Shown one piece after another: positions 45,180 to 54,800 of a stretch of 64,000 nucleotides of DNA. Source of the DNA: SKVR01 sp964453995 (GTDB lineage: Bacteria; Bacteroidota; Bacteroidia; Bacteroidales; UBA7960); the NCBI GenBank assembly GCA_964453995.1, contig CAYVQC010000013.1, positions 1 through 64,000 on the forward strand, given 5' to 3'. Every line of letters begins with the position of its first letter. Positions within the stretch are counted from its first letter, which is position 1. The position numbers were made by a program, and so were the translations under genes. A model generated the notes under the pieces. The model was not told the origin of the DNA and did not search any database. It saw only the letters and a list, made by a program, of their open reading frames with translations.

Positions 45180-46316
45180 ATGAAGGAAAAAACAGAGCCG
45201 GCTATGACAGATAAGTTACTATTGCAACAAAAAAAGTATTCGCTACAAATTAAAGTAAATGGCTCTGGTTATTTAAGCCATCTTGAAAATAAAATCATTA
45301 ACGAGGCCGGCACCCAGGTATTACAACTTATTTCCTCCTATGTAAATGTAAACCATCCCAATACGCAGGTTTTCAGTACATCCACTGCTTTCAATATTGA
45401 AAAGTTTGAAAAGAAAAGCATTTCTTCTGTTGTCAACCTGAAACGAATCAATGACTTAAGAAGAATCAACAAGTTCTTTGAAGCCATCAATGAAAATATT
45501 GCCTACGGAACCATATTCATTGGATGTGCCGAGACCCTTGAGCTAAGAAAAAAAAGACTGTTAGATAAGTTTCCCGGGCTTGTAAATCGTCTTTATCTGG
45601 CCGGAGATTATATTTTTAAGCGCGTTTTTCCGAAATTACCCATTACCAAACAAGCCTATTTTGCCCTTACCGGGGGAAGAAATCGAATAATCAGCCGAGC
45701 AGAAACACTGGGCAGACTCTATTCATGCGGCTTTGAAGTGCTGCATGAAGAAACCCACGGATATTTATTCTATTTTGTTGCCCGTAAGATCAATCCCCCG
45801 GCCTATGACAGCTCACCCTCTTATGGGCCTGTGTTTGCAATGGAGAGAACAGGTAAAAATGGTAAAAAAATAAGGGTTTATAAATTTCGTACCATGTACC
45901 CCTTTTCTGAATATCTTCAGCATTATGTGTACCAAAAAAATAAGCTGGATAATGGGGGAAAGTTTCGTGACGATTTCAGGATTACTGCTTTTGGTAAGTT
46001 CATGCGAAAGTTCTGGATCGATGAATTACCTATGCTTATCAACTTTTTCAAAATGGAACTAAAACTTGTGGGCGTAAGACCCCTGAGCCAACAATATCAA
46101 AGTCTCTATCCTGAAGACCTTCTTAAGCTCAGGAGCAATTTTAAACCCGGGCTTGTACCTCCCTACTATGCCGATCTTCCGCAAAGCTTTGAAGAAATTC
46201 TGGAATCTGAAAAAAGATACCTCGAATCGTACCGGAAAAGTCCCATTTTAACCGATGTACGGTATTTCATCAGGGCATTTGTAAATATTGTTTTTCGTAA
46301 TGCCCGAAGCAAATAA
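45180..46316 (+). CDS. Sugar transferase (polyprenyl-phosphate type) with soluble N-terminal domain
   Basis: 378 residues from the ATG at 45180; a GTG four codons earlier is also possible. The C-terminal 160 residues have the bacterial sugar-transferase core: AMERTGKNGKKIRVYKFRTM, FGKFMRKFWIDELPMLINFF and LVGVRPLSQQY. The membrane re-entrant helix normally just before the RxGKxG loop is missing. Instead an N-terminal domain of about 220 residues has no clear hydrophobic helix and ends in GYLFYFVARKINPPAYD. Typical enzymes of this class attach the first sugar-1-phosphate to undecaprenyl phosphate at the inner membrane. How this one reaches the membrane is not clear. Confidence 0.8.
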   Translation: MKEKTEPAMTDKLLLQQKKYSLQIKVNGSGYLSHLENKIINEAGTQVLQLISSYVNVNHPNTQVFSTSTAFNIEKFEKKSISSVVNLKRINDLRRINKFFEAINENIAYGTIFIGCAETLELRKKRLLDKFPGLVNRLYLAGDYIFKRVFPKLPITKQAYFALTGGRNRIISRAETLGRLYSCGFEVLHEETHGYLFYFVARKINPPAYDSSPSYGPVFAMERTGKNGKKIRVYKFRTMYPFSEYLQHYVYQKNKLDNGGKFRDDFRITAFGKFMRKFWIDELPMLINFFKMELKLVGVRPLSQQYQSLYPEDLLKLRSNFKPGLVPPYYADLPQSFEEILESEKRYLESYRKSPILTDVRYFIRAFVNIVFRNARSK

Positions 46317-46344
46317 ATCCGTTATCATATTCTACCGGGATCGA

Positions 46345-47103
46345 TTATAGATCGGGGAAAAAGAGGAGTTTTGTTCCCGCCAGGATGATAACAGCAATAA
46401 GAATGTATCTCACAAATGAGCTGCCCCATGAAACTGCGTATTTGCTTGCAAAATAGGCACCTGTAGCATTTCCTGCTGCAAGAAAAAAACCGGCAGCAAT
46501 GTCTATCTGTCCTTTAATAACAAATACGGCAAGGGCAAAAGGGGTAAAAATAAGATTGATAAAAACTTTTAAAGCATTAGCCCTCACCAGATCGTATCCA
46601 GAGCTTAATACCAGTGCACTTAAAAGGAAAATGCCCACCCCAGCCTGGATAAAGCCACCATAAGCACCTATAAAAAAGAAAATGATAAACTGCAGCGCTT
46701 CATGGGTATGAATTTCGCCATGTGCTGCTCCTTTAAGCCATCGTGAGGGTTTCATGTAAAGGGGAATCAGCATGATGATCAAAACTACCCCTACTGTAAT
46801 TTCTACAGCACGTTCATTCAATTCCAGAACAATAAATGCTCCGGCTATTGAGCCAAGAATGCTGGGTGCAGCAACCTTTATTCCCATCTTAACATCGAGA
46901 ACATTTTGCTTTTTAAAGTTCCACGTGCTCACAATATTCTGGAAAAGAATACCGATACGATTGGTACCATTGGCCACATTGGGGGGTAAACCAATAAACA
47001 TGAGAATAGGTAGACTGATCAGGGATCCGCTGCCGGCAAGAGTATTGATCACCCCACAAACTATTCCGGTTACAAATACCAATACAATATTTTCCCAGGA
47101 CAT
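46345..47103 (-). CDS. TauE/SafE (TSUP) family transporter
   Basis: 252 residues from the ATG at 47101-47103; the longer frame to 47187 adds a non-hydrophobic, poorly conserved leader. About eight helices. The first repeat begins GIVCGVINTLAGSGSLISLP, the signature of the family, and the second has FIGAYGGFIQAGVGIFLLSA. Family members export or import sulfite, sulfoacetate or other organosulfur anions. The substrate is unknown. Convergent with the sugar transferase. Confidence 0.9.
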   Translation of the reverse strand: MSWENIVLVFVTGIVCGVINTLAGSGSLISLPILMFIGLPPNVANGTNRIGILFQNIVSTWNFKKQNVLDVKMGIKVAAPSILGSIAGAFIVLELNERAVEITVGVVLIIMLIPLYMKPSRWLKGAAHGEIHTHEALQFIIFFFIGAYGGFIQAGVGIFLLSALVLSSGYDLVRANALKVFINLIFTPFALAVFVIKGQIDIAAGFFLAAGNATGAYFASKYAVSWGSSFVRYILIAVIILAGTKLLFFPDL

Positions 47104-47204
47104 ATTACAGAGTTGTGGAGGCAAAAATAGTCCTTTTCGAAGAAACTGCCGGAGAGGGCACAGAGAAAATTGCAGTGGTACGGGCACAAGCAGTTACCGT
47201 GGGC

Positions 47205-48257
47205 TTAGCCTTTCTTTACGTAGACCCTCCTTAACCAATGCGGCAAAATGATAACACCAATAAAAAGATAAGGATAATAACTGATGAGCCTCCACATTAA
47301 CCCCAGGGCGGCGGTTAACCCTGGCGGGATAAACTCTCCCAGGAACCCTGAGAAAACAAACTCTGCAATACCACTTCCCCCCGGTGTGGGGCTAATAAGA
47401 AGAATTACCCACATAACAAGCTGGCGTGCATATATCAACAATTGATCCCCACCCGAAACAAATGCCATGATAAGAAAATTTACTACCAGGAATCTACCCG
47501 ACCATGACACAAAAGTACCAGCAAAAGCTTTGATCCAAAAGATCATCGGTTTTCCTTTCATTTCGCGTGAAGTGATGATAATTTCGTTTCCTGTTTCGGC
47601 AGCTTTTGCTCTCCAGCGTCTCAAAAACGGGATTTTAAATATTGTAAGCAGTAAAAGCTTAAATCCCCTTGGATTAATAAATACTCCGTAAATGATGATC
47701 GTTGTGAGCACGAGGATAAATCCGTATCCCAACACAAAAATACCCTGTGTTCCAAAACGGGTGTTGAGAAAAACATACTCTCCACCTGTTGTAAATAAAT
47801 ATTGCGTACCTACCAATATGATTACCAGTGGTACCATGAGAATATAAAACAATTCATCCAGAAAAGCAGTAATAAGTACAATGGCTGTTGTGCGCCCCAT
47901 GCTTATTCCCTCCTTATTCACAATATACAACGCAATGGCCGATCCTCCAATAACTGATGGTGTAATAGCACTTGCAAACTCCCATAGCATAATTACATCA
48001 AAGCTTCGTCTCCAACTCAGTTGCCCGTCAGTAAGTACACGAATCCTATACATATATCCCAGATCTCGCAATACCATCATCAATAAGGCCATGAAAAGGA
48101 AAAAGAAAGTTTGCCCTGCCCAGTTAACATTGGCAAATGCTTCGCGGTCGAAATTCCTGATCAGCAAAACAGTAGCCACTCCCAAGCCGAGTACGATGGG
48201 AATAATAATACGCCGAAACCGGAAATAAGATAGAATTTTTTTATGCTGCTTGTCCAT
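47205..48257 (-). CDS. Flippase-like LPG synthase transmembrane-domain protein (UPF0104)
   Basis: 350 residues with about eight helices and no soluble aminoacyl domain. LMMVLRDLGYMYRIRVLTDG near the N-terminus and LLISPTPGGSGIAEFVFSGF near the C-terminus are the two conserved blocks of the lysylphosphatidylglycerol synthase membrane domain. Relatives move lipids or lipid-linked sugars across the inner membrane. It is about 100 bases upstream of the TauE-like gene on the same strand. Confidence 0.85.
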   Translation of the reverse strand: MDKQHKKILSYFRFRRIIIPIVLGLGVATVLLIRNFDREAFANVNWAGQTFFFLFMALLMMVLRDLGYMYRIRVLTDGQLSWRRSFDVIMLWEFASAITPSVIGGSAIALYIVNKEGISMGRTTAIVLITAFLDELFYILMVPLVIILVGTQYLFTTGGEYVFLNTRFGTQGIFVLGYGFILVLTTIIIYGVFINPRGFKLLLLTIFKIPFLRRWRAKAAETGNEIIITSREMKGKPMIFWIKAFAGTFVSWSGRFLVVNFLIMAFVSGGDQLLIYARQLVMWVILLISPTPGGSGIAEFVFSGFLGEFIPPGLTAALGLMWRLISYYPYLFIGVIILPHWLRRVYVKKG

Positions 48258-48640
48258 ATTGTTTATGAGGATAATCTTAAAATTGACTTTGGGAGGTTCT
48301 TTTTCAATGCAACCGCAAAATTATGATTAACACCAAACAATAAAAAATCTGCAGATCACTTTACCAAAACCATTTTAAAACATTTGAAAATATGCACAAT
48401 AAACTACCTTTAGCACAAATTGTTGGATAGATATAAAATAATGTACAGAGCATTGGTTTTGTCCGCGGCTTCGCATGTTTTTTTCCGATAAGCGCCATAA
48501 TGTCTTTTTTTTGGAAAAAAACAAATATGATTACGCCATTTTGTCATCTAAAATACCCCTTGGGACACTTCCTGGGTAATGGAATACCATTTGATAACCA
48601 AAACCAAATTCAATCATTCAAACTAAAGGAGATCTAAATT
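48258..48640. other. Intergenic region before the Hsp20 gene
   Basis: 383 bases, no gene longer than about 16 codons. A near-consensus -7 element TACCTTTA lies near 48405. Just before the hsp20 start is AAAGGAGAT, a strong Shine-Dalgarno, which is unusual in this organism. No CIRCE or other heat-shock operator is recognised. Confidence 0.6.
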
Positions 48641-49036
48641 ATGACAATTATCAAATGGAAAATGCACCCTGAAGCTACCAGGTATAACAGCGCATCCTCA
48701 AACCACGCAGCCACCAACATCAGAAAATATGATGACCATTATCGTATAGATATGGCTGCTCCGGGAAGAAACAAGGAAGATTTCAGTATCAATCTTGAAA
48801 AAGACATCTTAACCATTGCTTTCAACAAAAAAGAAACAGAAGCAGCGGTAAATGAAAACGAGCGTTACCTTCGTTTAGAATTTGAAACCGGCAATTTTTC
48901 CAGGCAATTTACCCTTCCCGAAACCATCGACAAAGAAAAGATTTCGGCGAAATACGAGGATGGAATATTAAGCATTCACATTCCCATAAACAAGGAAAAT
49001 GCCTCGGCTTCTATCAGAAACATCAATGTAAACTGA
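48641..49036 (+). CDS. Small heat shock protein (Hsp20/alpha-crystallin)
   Basis: 131 residues. The alpha-crystallin domain spans YRIDMAAPGRNKEDFSINLE through RQFTLPETIDKEKISAKYED, then GILSIHIP. It holds unfolding proteins in a refoldable state. The start codon follows AAAGGAGAT by about nine bases, a clear ribosome-binding site. The gene stands alone. Confidence 0.93.
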   Translation: MTIIKWKMHPEATRYNSASSNHAATNIRKYDDHYRIDMAAPGRNKEDFSINLEKDILTIAFNKKETEAAVNENERYLRLEFETGNFSRQFTLPETIDKEKISAKYEDGILSIHIPINKENASASIRNINVN

Positions 49037-49058
49037 TATCCTTGTAAAATCAAAAAGT

Positions 49059-49184
49059 AAGAGAGGCTGTCTCATAAGTGTTCTGGTCTTCGGGCAATCG
49101 AAACTACTGCTGAATTTCAGCAAGTTAATTGCTTCGACAAAAAATGTGTCCAGATTAAACCCTGCTTATGAGATAGCCTCTCTT
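49059..49184. repeat. 126 bp self-complementary element (MITE-like)
   Basis: Ends are 20 bp inverted repeats (49059-49078 and 49165-49184) with one mismatch; the outer arm holds GAGAGGCTGTCTCATAAG. Further nested complementary pairs lie inside: TCTGG with CCAGA (49082-49086, 49150-49154), GCAAT with ATTGC (49094-49098, 49128-49132), and TGCTGA with TCAGCA (49108-49113, 49117-49122). The whole element can fold into one long interrupted hairpin. No coding content and no clear target-site duplication are seen. It could be a miniature transposable element or a structured RNA. Confidence 0.7.
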
Positions 49185-49286
49185 TTATTCAAATCGCTTT
49201 CGAATTGTCATAAGCCGGGCCGTTTATTCATAGTAAGTTTGTATTTTTGCCGGTGAAAATTCTAATCACCCTCAAAACACAAAAAA

Positions 49287-50183
49287 ATGTTGAAAAGACT
49301 CTCTGAATTGCATGATCTGGCGAGAATACACAAAAAAAAGAAAATTGTACTTGCCGCCGCTCATGATCAGAATGCACTGGAAGCTGTCATTCATGCATCT
49401 GAAAATGGAATTGTGGATGCCATACTGGTTGGCGATGAAATAAAAATTAAAGAGATCAGCGACAAAGCAGGGCTAAATATTTCAGGCTTCCAGCTGATCC
49501 ATGAGCCCGACAATAACAAGGCCGCTGCAATTTCAGTAAAAATGGTTTCTGAAAAGAAGGCTGATATTGTAATGAAAGGCCAACTGAGTACTTCCAGCCT
49601 GTTAAAGGCAGTATTGAACAAGGAATGGGGTTTGCGAAGCGGTGAACTCCTTTCACACCTGGCGCTTTTCGAAATCCCTGCTTACCATAAATTACTTGCC
49701 CTAACCGATGCTGCCATGAATATTGCTCCCGATCTTAAGGGCAAGATATCAATTCTTAATAATGCGGTAGGCTACCTGAGAAAGCTGGGTATTGATCAGC
49801 CAAAAGTGGCGCTTCTGAGTGCAGTGGAAACCGTAAACCCCGATATGAAATCTTCCATGGAGGCAGCTGTTTTGGCAAAAATGGCTGACCGGGGTCAAAT
49901 TACAGATTGTATTGTAGATGGACCGTTTGCATTCGACAATGCCATTAGCAAAAAAAGTGCACAACTCAAAAAGATCGATAGCCCGGTAGCCGGTGATGCT
50001 GATTTGGTTCTGGGGGACGATCTGGATGCATCCAATGCGTTGTATAAAGCATTTATCTATTTTGCGCAGGCAAAATGTGCGGCAGTTATTGTAGGTGCTA
50101 CAGCTCCCGTAGTACTTACCAGTCGTGCCGACAGCGATGAAACCAAACTCAACAGCATCGCACTGGCAGCTGCTATTCAATAA
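49287..50183 (+). CDS. ptb: Phosphate butyryltransferase
   Basis: 298 residues. Converts butyryl-CoA (or isobutyryl- and isovaleryl-CoA) and phosphate to the acyl phosphate. GQLSTSSLLKAVLNKEWGLR, FEIPAYHKLLALTDAAMNIA and DGPFAFDNAISKKSA are Ptb-specific segments that separate it from phosphate acetyltransferase. It is followed by butyrate kinase 33 bases later. A TAnnTTTG match (TATTTTTG, 49242-49249) lies just upstream. Confidence 0.94.
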   Translation: MLKRLSELHDLARIHKKKKIVLAAAHDQNALEAVIHASENGIVDAILVGDEIKIKEISDKAGLNISGFQLIHEPDNNKAAAISVKMVSEKKADIVMKGQLSTSSLLKAVLNKEWGLRSGELLSHLALFEIPAYHKLLALTDAAMNIAPDLKGKISILNNAVGYLRKLGIDQPKVALLSAVETVNPDMKSSMEAAVLAKMADRGQITDCIVDGPFAFDNAISKKSAQLKKIDSPVAGDADLVLGDDLDASNALYKAFIYFAQAKCAAVIVGATAPVVLTSRADSDETKLNSIALAAAIQ

Positions 50184-50216
50184 TTATAATCCTCACACCG
50201 TAAAATATAATTTTCC

Positions 50217-51293
50217 ATGGAAGAAGAATTATTACTGGCCATTAATCCCGGTTCAACATCTACCAAAATTGCGGTTTTTCGCAATACCAAGGAGATATTC
50301 CTTAAAAATATAAGACACAGTTGCGAAGAGATCGAATCATTCGAACGCATCACCGATCAGTATGAGTTTCGGAAAAATATCATTCTGCAGGAATTGAAGG
50401 ATGCAGACATTAATGTGAATAACATCCAGATCGTAATGGGAAGAGGAGGCCTTGTAAAACCTATTAAATCAGGGGTTTATGAGGTAAATGAAGCGCTGAT
50501 GAAAGACCTGAAAATCGGTATTTTGGGTCAGCATGCCAGCAACCTGGGCGGACTGATTGCCAACGATATTGCGCGTTCTCTGCCTAAAGCCAGGGCATAT
50601 ATTGCCGATCCTGTGGTGGTTGACGAACTGGAAGATATTGCCCGCATATCCGGTCATCCTGAATTTGAAAGAGTTTCTGTTTTTCATGCTCTTAATCAAA
50701 AAGCCATTGCCAGGCAACATGCACGTGCTGTTGCTCAAACCTATGAAGCCCTTAATCTTATTGTAGCCCACCTTGGAGGTGGTATAAGTGTGGGTGCACA
50801 CTGCAGGGGAAAGGTAATAGATGTAAACCAGGCCCTTGATGGAGAAGGTCCCTTTTCACCAGAACGTAGCGGCACCCTGCCTGTAGGAGCTCTTGTTAAG
50901 CTTTGCTTCAGCGGCAAATATTCCGAAAAGGAGATTTTGCGGATGATAACCGGCAAAGGTGGCCTTGTTGCCTACCTGGGTACCAACGATGCCTATGAGG
51001 TGGAGAAAAGAGCCCTTTCAGGAGATGAGAAAGCAAGGCTTATACATGATGCCATGGCATACCAGGTTGCCAAGGAAATAGGTGCTATGTCTACAGTATT
51101 GAAGGGAAAGGTGGATGCAATTCTGCTTACCGGTGGTATTGCTTACGGAAAACCCTTTATTGAAACCCTTACGGAAAGAATAAGACACATTTCACCAGTT
51201 TATGTGTATCCTGGTGAGGATGAAATGAAAGCATTGGCCATGAATGGACTAATGGTTCTTAAGGGTGAAACTGAACCCTTGGTTTATGAATAA
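50217..51293 (+). CDS. buk: Butyrate kinase
   Basis: 358 residues. Turns the acyl phosphate from Ptb into the free acid and makes ATP. The ASKHA phosphate loop NPGSTSTKIAVF is near the N-terminus, and LIVAHLGGGISVGAHCRGKV with DGEGPFSPERSGTLPVGAL is the acid-kinase signature. Together with ptb it forms an energy-yielding route to short-chain or branched-chain acids, or runs in reverse to activate them. Translation begins at the ATG at 50217. Confidence 0.95.
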   Translation: MEEELLLAINPGSTSTKIAVFRNTKEIFLKNIRHSCEEIESFERITDQYEFRKNIILQELKDADINVNNIQIVMGRGGLVKPIKSGVYEVNEALMKDLKIGILGQHASNLGGLIANDIARSLPKARAYIADPVVVDELEDIARISGHPEFERVSVFHALNQKAIARQHARAVAQTYEALNLIVAHLGGGISVGAHCRGKVIDVNQALDGEGPFSPERSGTLPVGALVKLCFSGKYSEKEILRMITGKGGLVAYLGTNDAYEVEKRALSGDEKARLIHDAMAYQVAKEIGAMSTVLKGKVDAILLTGGIAYGKPFIETLTERIRHISPVYVYPGEDEMKALAMNGLMVLKGETEPLVYE

Positions 51294-51448
51294 TAAACCT
51301 GATACTTAAGTAGAGTTTCCGGATTTTTTTAAAACCAGCATGTCCCTGTTGTTTCAGCCCTGGCTTATTTTTATGGGTAAAAGCGGCAGGGACACTTTTT
51401 TCATACTGCAATGGGGAAAAGCTGATTACGCTCCATTCTGCCCACGAG

Positions 51449-51790
51449 CTAAGGTGGAGGAGCCCAACTGGCTTCCCATTTCCATTGGGTGAAAAATACA
51501 ATAATATCTGCTTCGCTTTTCCAATCGGTGAAGTAAATCTTAATATCAGCTTCACTTTTCCATTGGGTATAGTACCATAAGCCCGAATCCGGCCTTGCTT
51601 CTGATTTCCATTCTGTTACATAAGCAATTACATGGGCCTCCGATTTCCACTCTGTAACATATATGATATAATCTGCCTCTGCTTTCCAATCCGTTACACA
51701 AACTTTCTGCGAAAAACCCAACTGAGCTATTACCAGGAGGAAAAGCCAGACCAGAGTTTTTATCAATATGTGGTGTTTGCAGCGATTCAA
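51449..51790 (-). CDS. Small secreted W-K-x-E-A repeat protein (DUF6150-like)
   Basis: 113 residues with a signal peptide (about 1-28, ending FSQ). The mature part is six copies of a T-[DEQ]-W-K-x-E-A unit; the repeat tryptophans are W35, W48, W61, W77, W90 and W103. The spacing is 13, 13, 16, 13 and 13 residues, the fourth unit having a three-residue insertion. A terminal SWAPPP follows. The pattern resembles the DUF6150 proteins of Bacteroidota. The start is a TTG. Regular 13-residue spacing with a hydrophobic strand between units suggests a small beta-solenoid or sheet. Function unknown. Confidence 0.75.
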   Translation of the reverse strand: MNRCKHHILIKTLVWLFLLVIAQLGFSQKVCVTDWKAEADYIIYVTEWKSEAHVIAYVTEWKSEARPDSGLWYYTQWKSEADIKIYFTDWKSEADIIVFFTQWKWEASWAPPP

Positions 51791-51863
51791 AATACCTAGA
51801 ATTGAAAGATTGCCTTACTTAACAATCATTATTTCCGGTTGTGTAAAACCGGGGATGCGTTTT

Positions 51864-54800
51864 TTATTCACTAACCCTGGGAAGTCTTATGATAAAACTG
51901 GTACCTTTTCCCTTTTGCGATTCGAACGAAATATGACCATTGAGACTTTGAATAATACTTTTCACCATAGCCAATCCAAGGCCCATTCCGGCGGTTTTTG
52001 TTGTAAAGTAGGGCTGGAATATGTTTTTCTTGAGATCTTCGTCTATACCTATCCCAAAATCCCTTACTTCAATACGACAGTAATTGTCTTCCTGCAGGGC
52101 TGAAAGTTCGATACGGGATATTTCCGTTTTATCATAGGCCTGGATGGCATTTTTTATCAGGTTATTGAACACCCTGAGCAACTGTTTGCGGTCGGCATAA
52201 ACCAAAACAGAGCCATTTTCTTTGGGCCCCTCAAAATCAAATATCACCTTTTCAAATCCTTTATAGAGGTCTATGACCTCCGGTATGAATTTTTCAAGGT
52301 CAATAATTTCATTTTTTGCGGTTGGCATTTTGGCAAAATCCGAAAATTCAGAAGCAATAACCGTTAGATTATCAATTTGCTCTACCATTGTTTTTGTGAA
52401 CCGATCCAGGCGCTCTTCCCAGTCATCGGCCTTATCGTGCCAGGCTTTTTGCAGGTACTGTACGTTAAGGCGCATGGGCGTAAGCGGATTTTTGATTTCA
52501 TGCGCAACCTGTTTGGCCATTTCGCGCCAAGCCGATTCTCTTTCGCTGCGCGCAAGAAGATCAGCACTGATGCTGAGTTCATCGATCATCCGGTTGTATT
52601 CTCCAACAAGCTGCCCGATTTCATCATTGCGATTCCAATTGATTTTTTCATTGGTCTTACCAATTGACAGGCGGGAGATACTATTTCGAATGATTTGCAA
52701 CGGTCGGGTAACATAATTGGAAATGAAAAATGCAATCAGAATGGAAATGAGAAGCAATAACAGATAAATATTGATAAAAGCTACAAGGAAAAAGGATATT
52801 TCACTCCTTAGTTCACTTTGCTGCGCAAAATAAGGAAGATTGATATATGCTATCAGTTGACCCTGGATATTTCTTAAGGGAACGTAGGCGCTTATGTATT
52901 CAAGGTTACCGATGGTTTCCCGGTGAATAAAAAGACTTTTGGCATTGGTTACCATATTGCTATAGGCAACAGGGTGCATTAGAGGCGCCATAAGACCTTC
53001 ATTGAAAATCCTGGGTCTGGAAGAAGCAAGCAGGCTTCCATCAGGCATAAATATATTTATATCAGTAAAGAAGATATTGGAAAATGACAACAATAACTGG
53101 TTGAGATACTCTTCATATTCTACGGTAAGATAAGGTTCTTCCGATAGGTTATTTTCCAGTTCAATCAAAATACTGTGTGCCTTTTCATTTATGATCGCTT
53201 CATTTTTATTTTTGTAGATATTGAAAATAAACCATACCGAGGCTCCTCCAATGGCAACAACGGAAACAAGAACAATAACAACTACGGAGAGCTGGAGTCT
53301 TTTTTTGAAATTGAGCGAGAACCGGGTGTTTTTATAATACCGCTGTGAATAATACCAAAACATAATAGCGGCAATCAGGAAAAATATAAAGAGATAGGAA
53401 AATGGTGCTACCTTTTCGAGCAGGGTTTCGCGGGGTTTGCTCACAATGATGCGGGTTTCATTGTCGCGATTGTAAAGAAGGTGACTGTACCCATCTTTTT
53501 CGAAAATCATGAAGGGTTCATTTGTTTCACCATAGATTCCTGCATCAATGCTAAAGAAAAAGGGTCCGAATTTATGAGTAAGCATGCTATTTTTGTAAAT
53601 AGCATAAGAATAGTTTCCCAGATTGCGCGTAATATCAATCTGTTCATCCACCAATAGTTCCGGAAATCCAAGTTCTTTGGGAATAAACCTTGACTCAAAT
53701 TCTATATACACTGTATAGGCCAATGTTTCCGATTGGTAATCTACTATGGGAAGGATGGTTAGGTAACTGTTTCTTCCTGTATTATTGTCCAGATAAAGAA
53801 AGCGATCACTTAATGTAGGGCGACCAAAATATTCGGCATAGTATTCAAAATATTCATCGCACACCATGGTTTCATCAAAAGGCTCGAAGAACAAAACCTC
53901 TCCCGGGGCACAAACGGTAATCTGGATATCGTAACGGGCCCAGAAATCTGTAAAATACTCTGTTTTCAGATAGGTGAGAATTTCTTCCTGGTTGTATGGA
54001 TCAGCCATGACCTTTTCGGTAAGCATATAGTCGTCAAAGAGATCATCTTCCAATTCATGAAAAAGGAATTCGGCCAAAGGATCCTGCTCACTGGCAATTC
54101 GTAGGGCTACATTTTGTCGGTGTGAAATTTCTTTCTCTTTATTAAAAACGAATAATGCATACGTGGAAAGTATGGCAAAGACAAAAAACGAAAACAGAAG
54201 CTTTACAAGAGAGTAATTCTTATGATGTACTGGTCTGTTGAGCAATGAAAAAAAGGAAGTAACATATATGAGGAACCAGAGCAAAAAATAGTCACTGATG
54301 AAGAAATAATACAAAAGGGAAGCAGAAATAAGCGATAATAAAATTACCTGCCATCGCCTCCCCTTTTCATTCACATTCGTTGACAAATAACCACAAAGCG
54401 CAGAGGAAAGGAAAAGATAAGAAAAGAACATCCCTGTGATCACGAGTATCCCTGTGAGATGAAAAATATCTATGTTTAATATAAAATTAACATCGAAATA
54501 TAAACTGGAATTAATTACAATTCCTTTCAGGACTTCGAGTAGAAGGTATGTAAGCCATCCATTAAACAAGAGAAGAATAAATGAAACAACAACACCCAGC
54601 CCTTTTCTGATTTTATTTTGTGGATTTACATTTCCCATTTGTGAAAACAGAAAAAAGGAGAAAACCAGAATAAACAAAACCGTAAGAAAAAGCTCCCCCA
54701 AAGAGGGCAACCAATAACTGGCTGCATAATGTGATGCAGAAAAAATGTCCTGACGATAAAATATCTGCGGAAACTGATAGTAAAACATCACAAATCGGGT

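Noticed and set aside
51835..51852. CCGGTT/AACCGG hairpin after the sensor kinase gene
   Set aside because: Perfect six-base stem but no T run in the kinase's direction, so not called a terminator.
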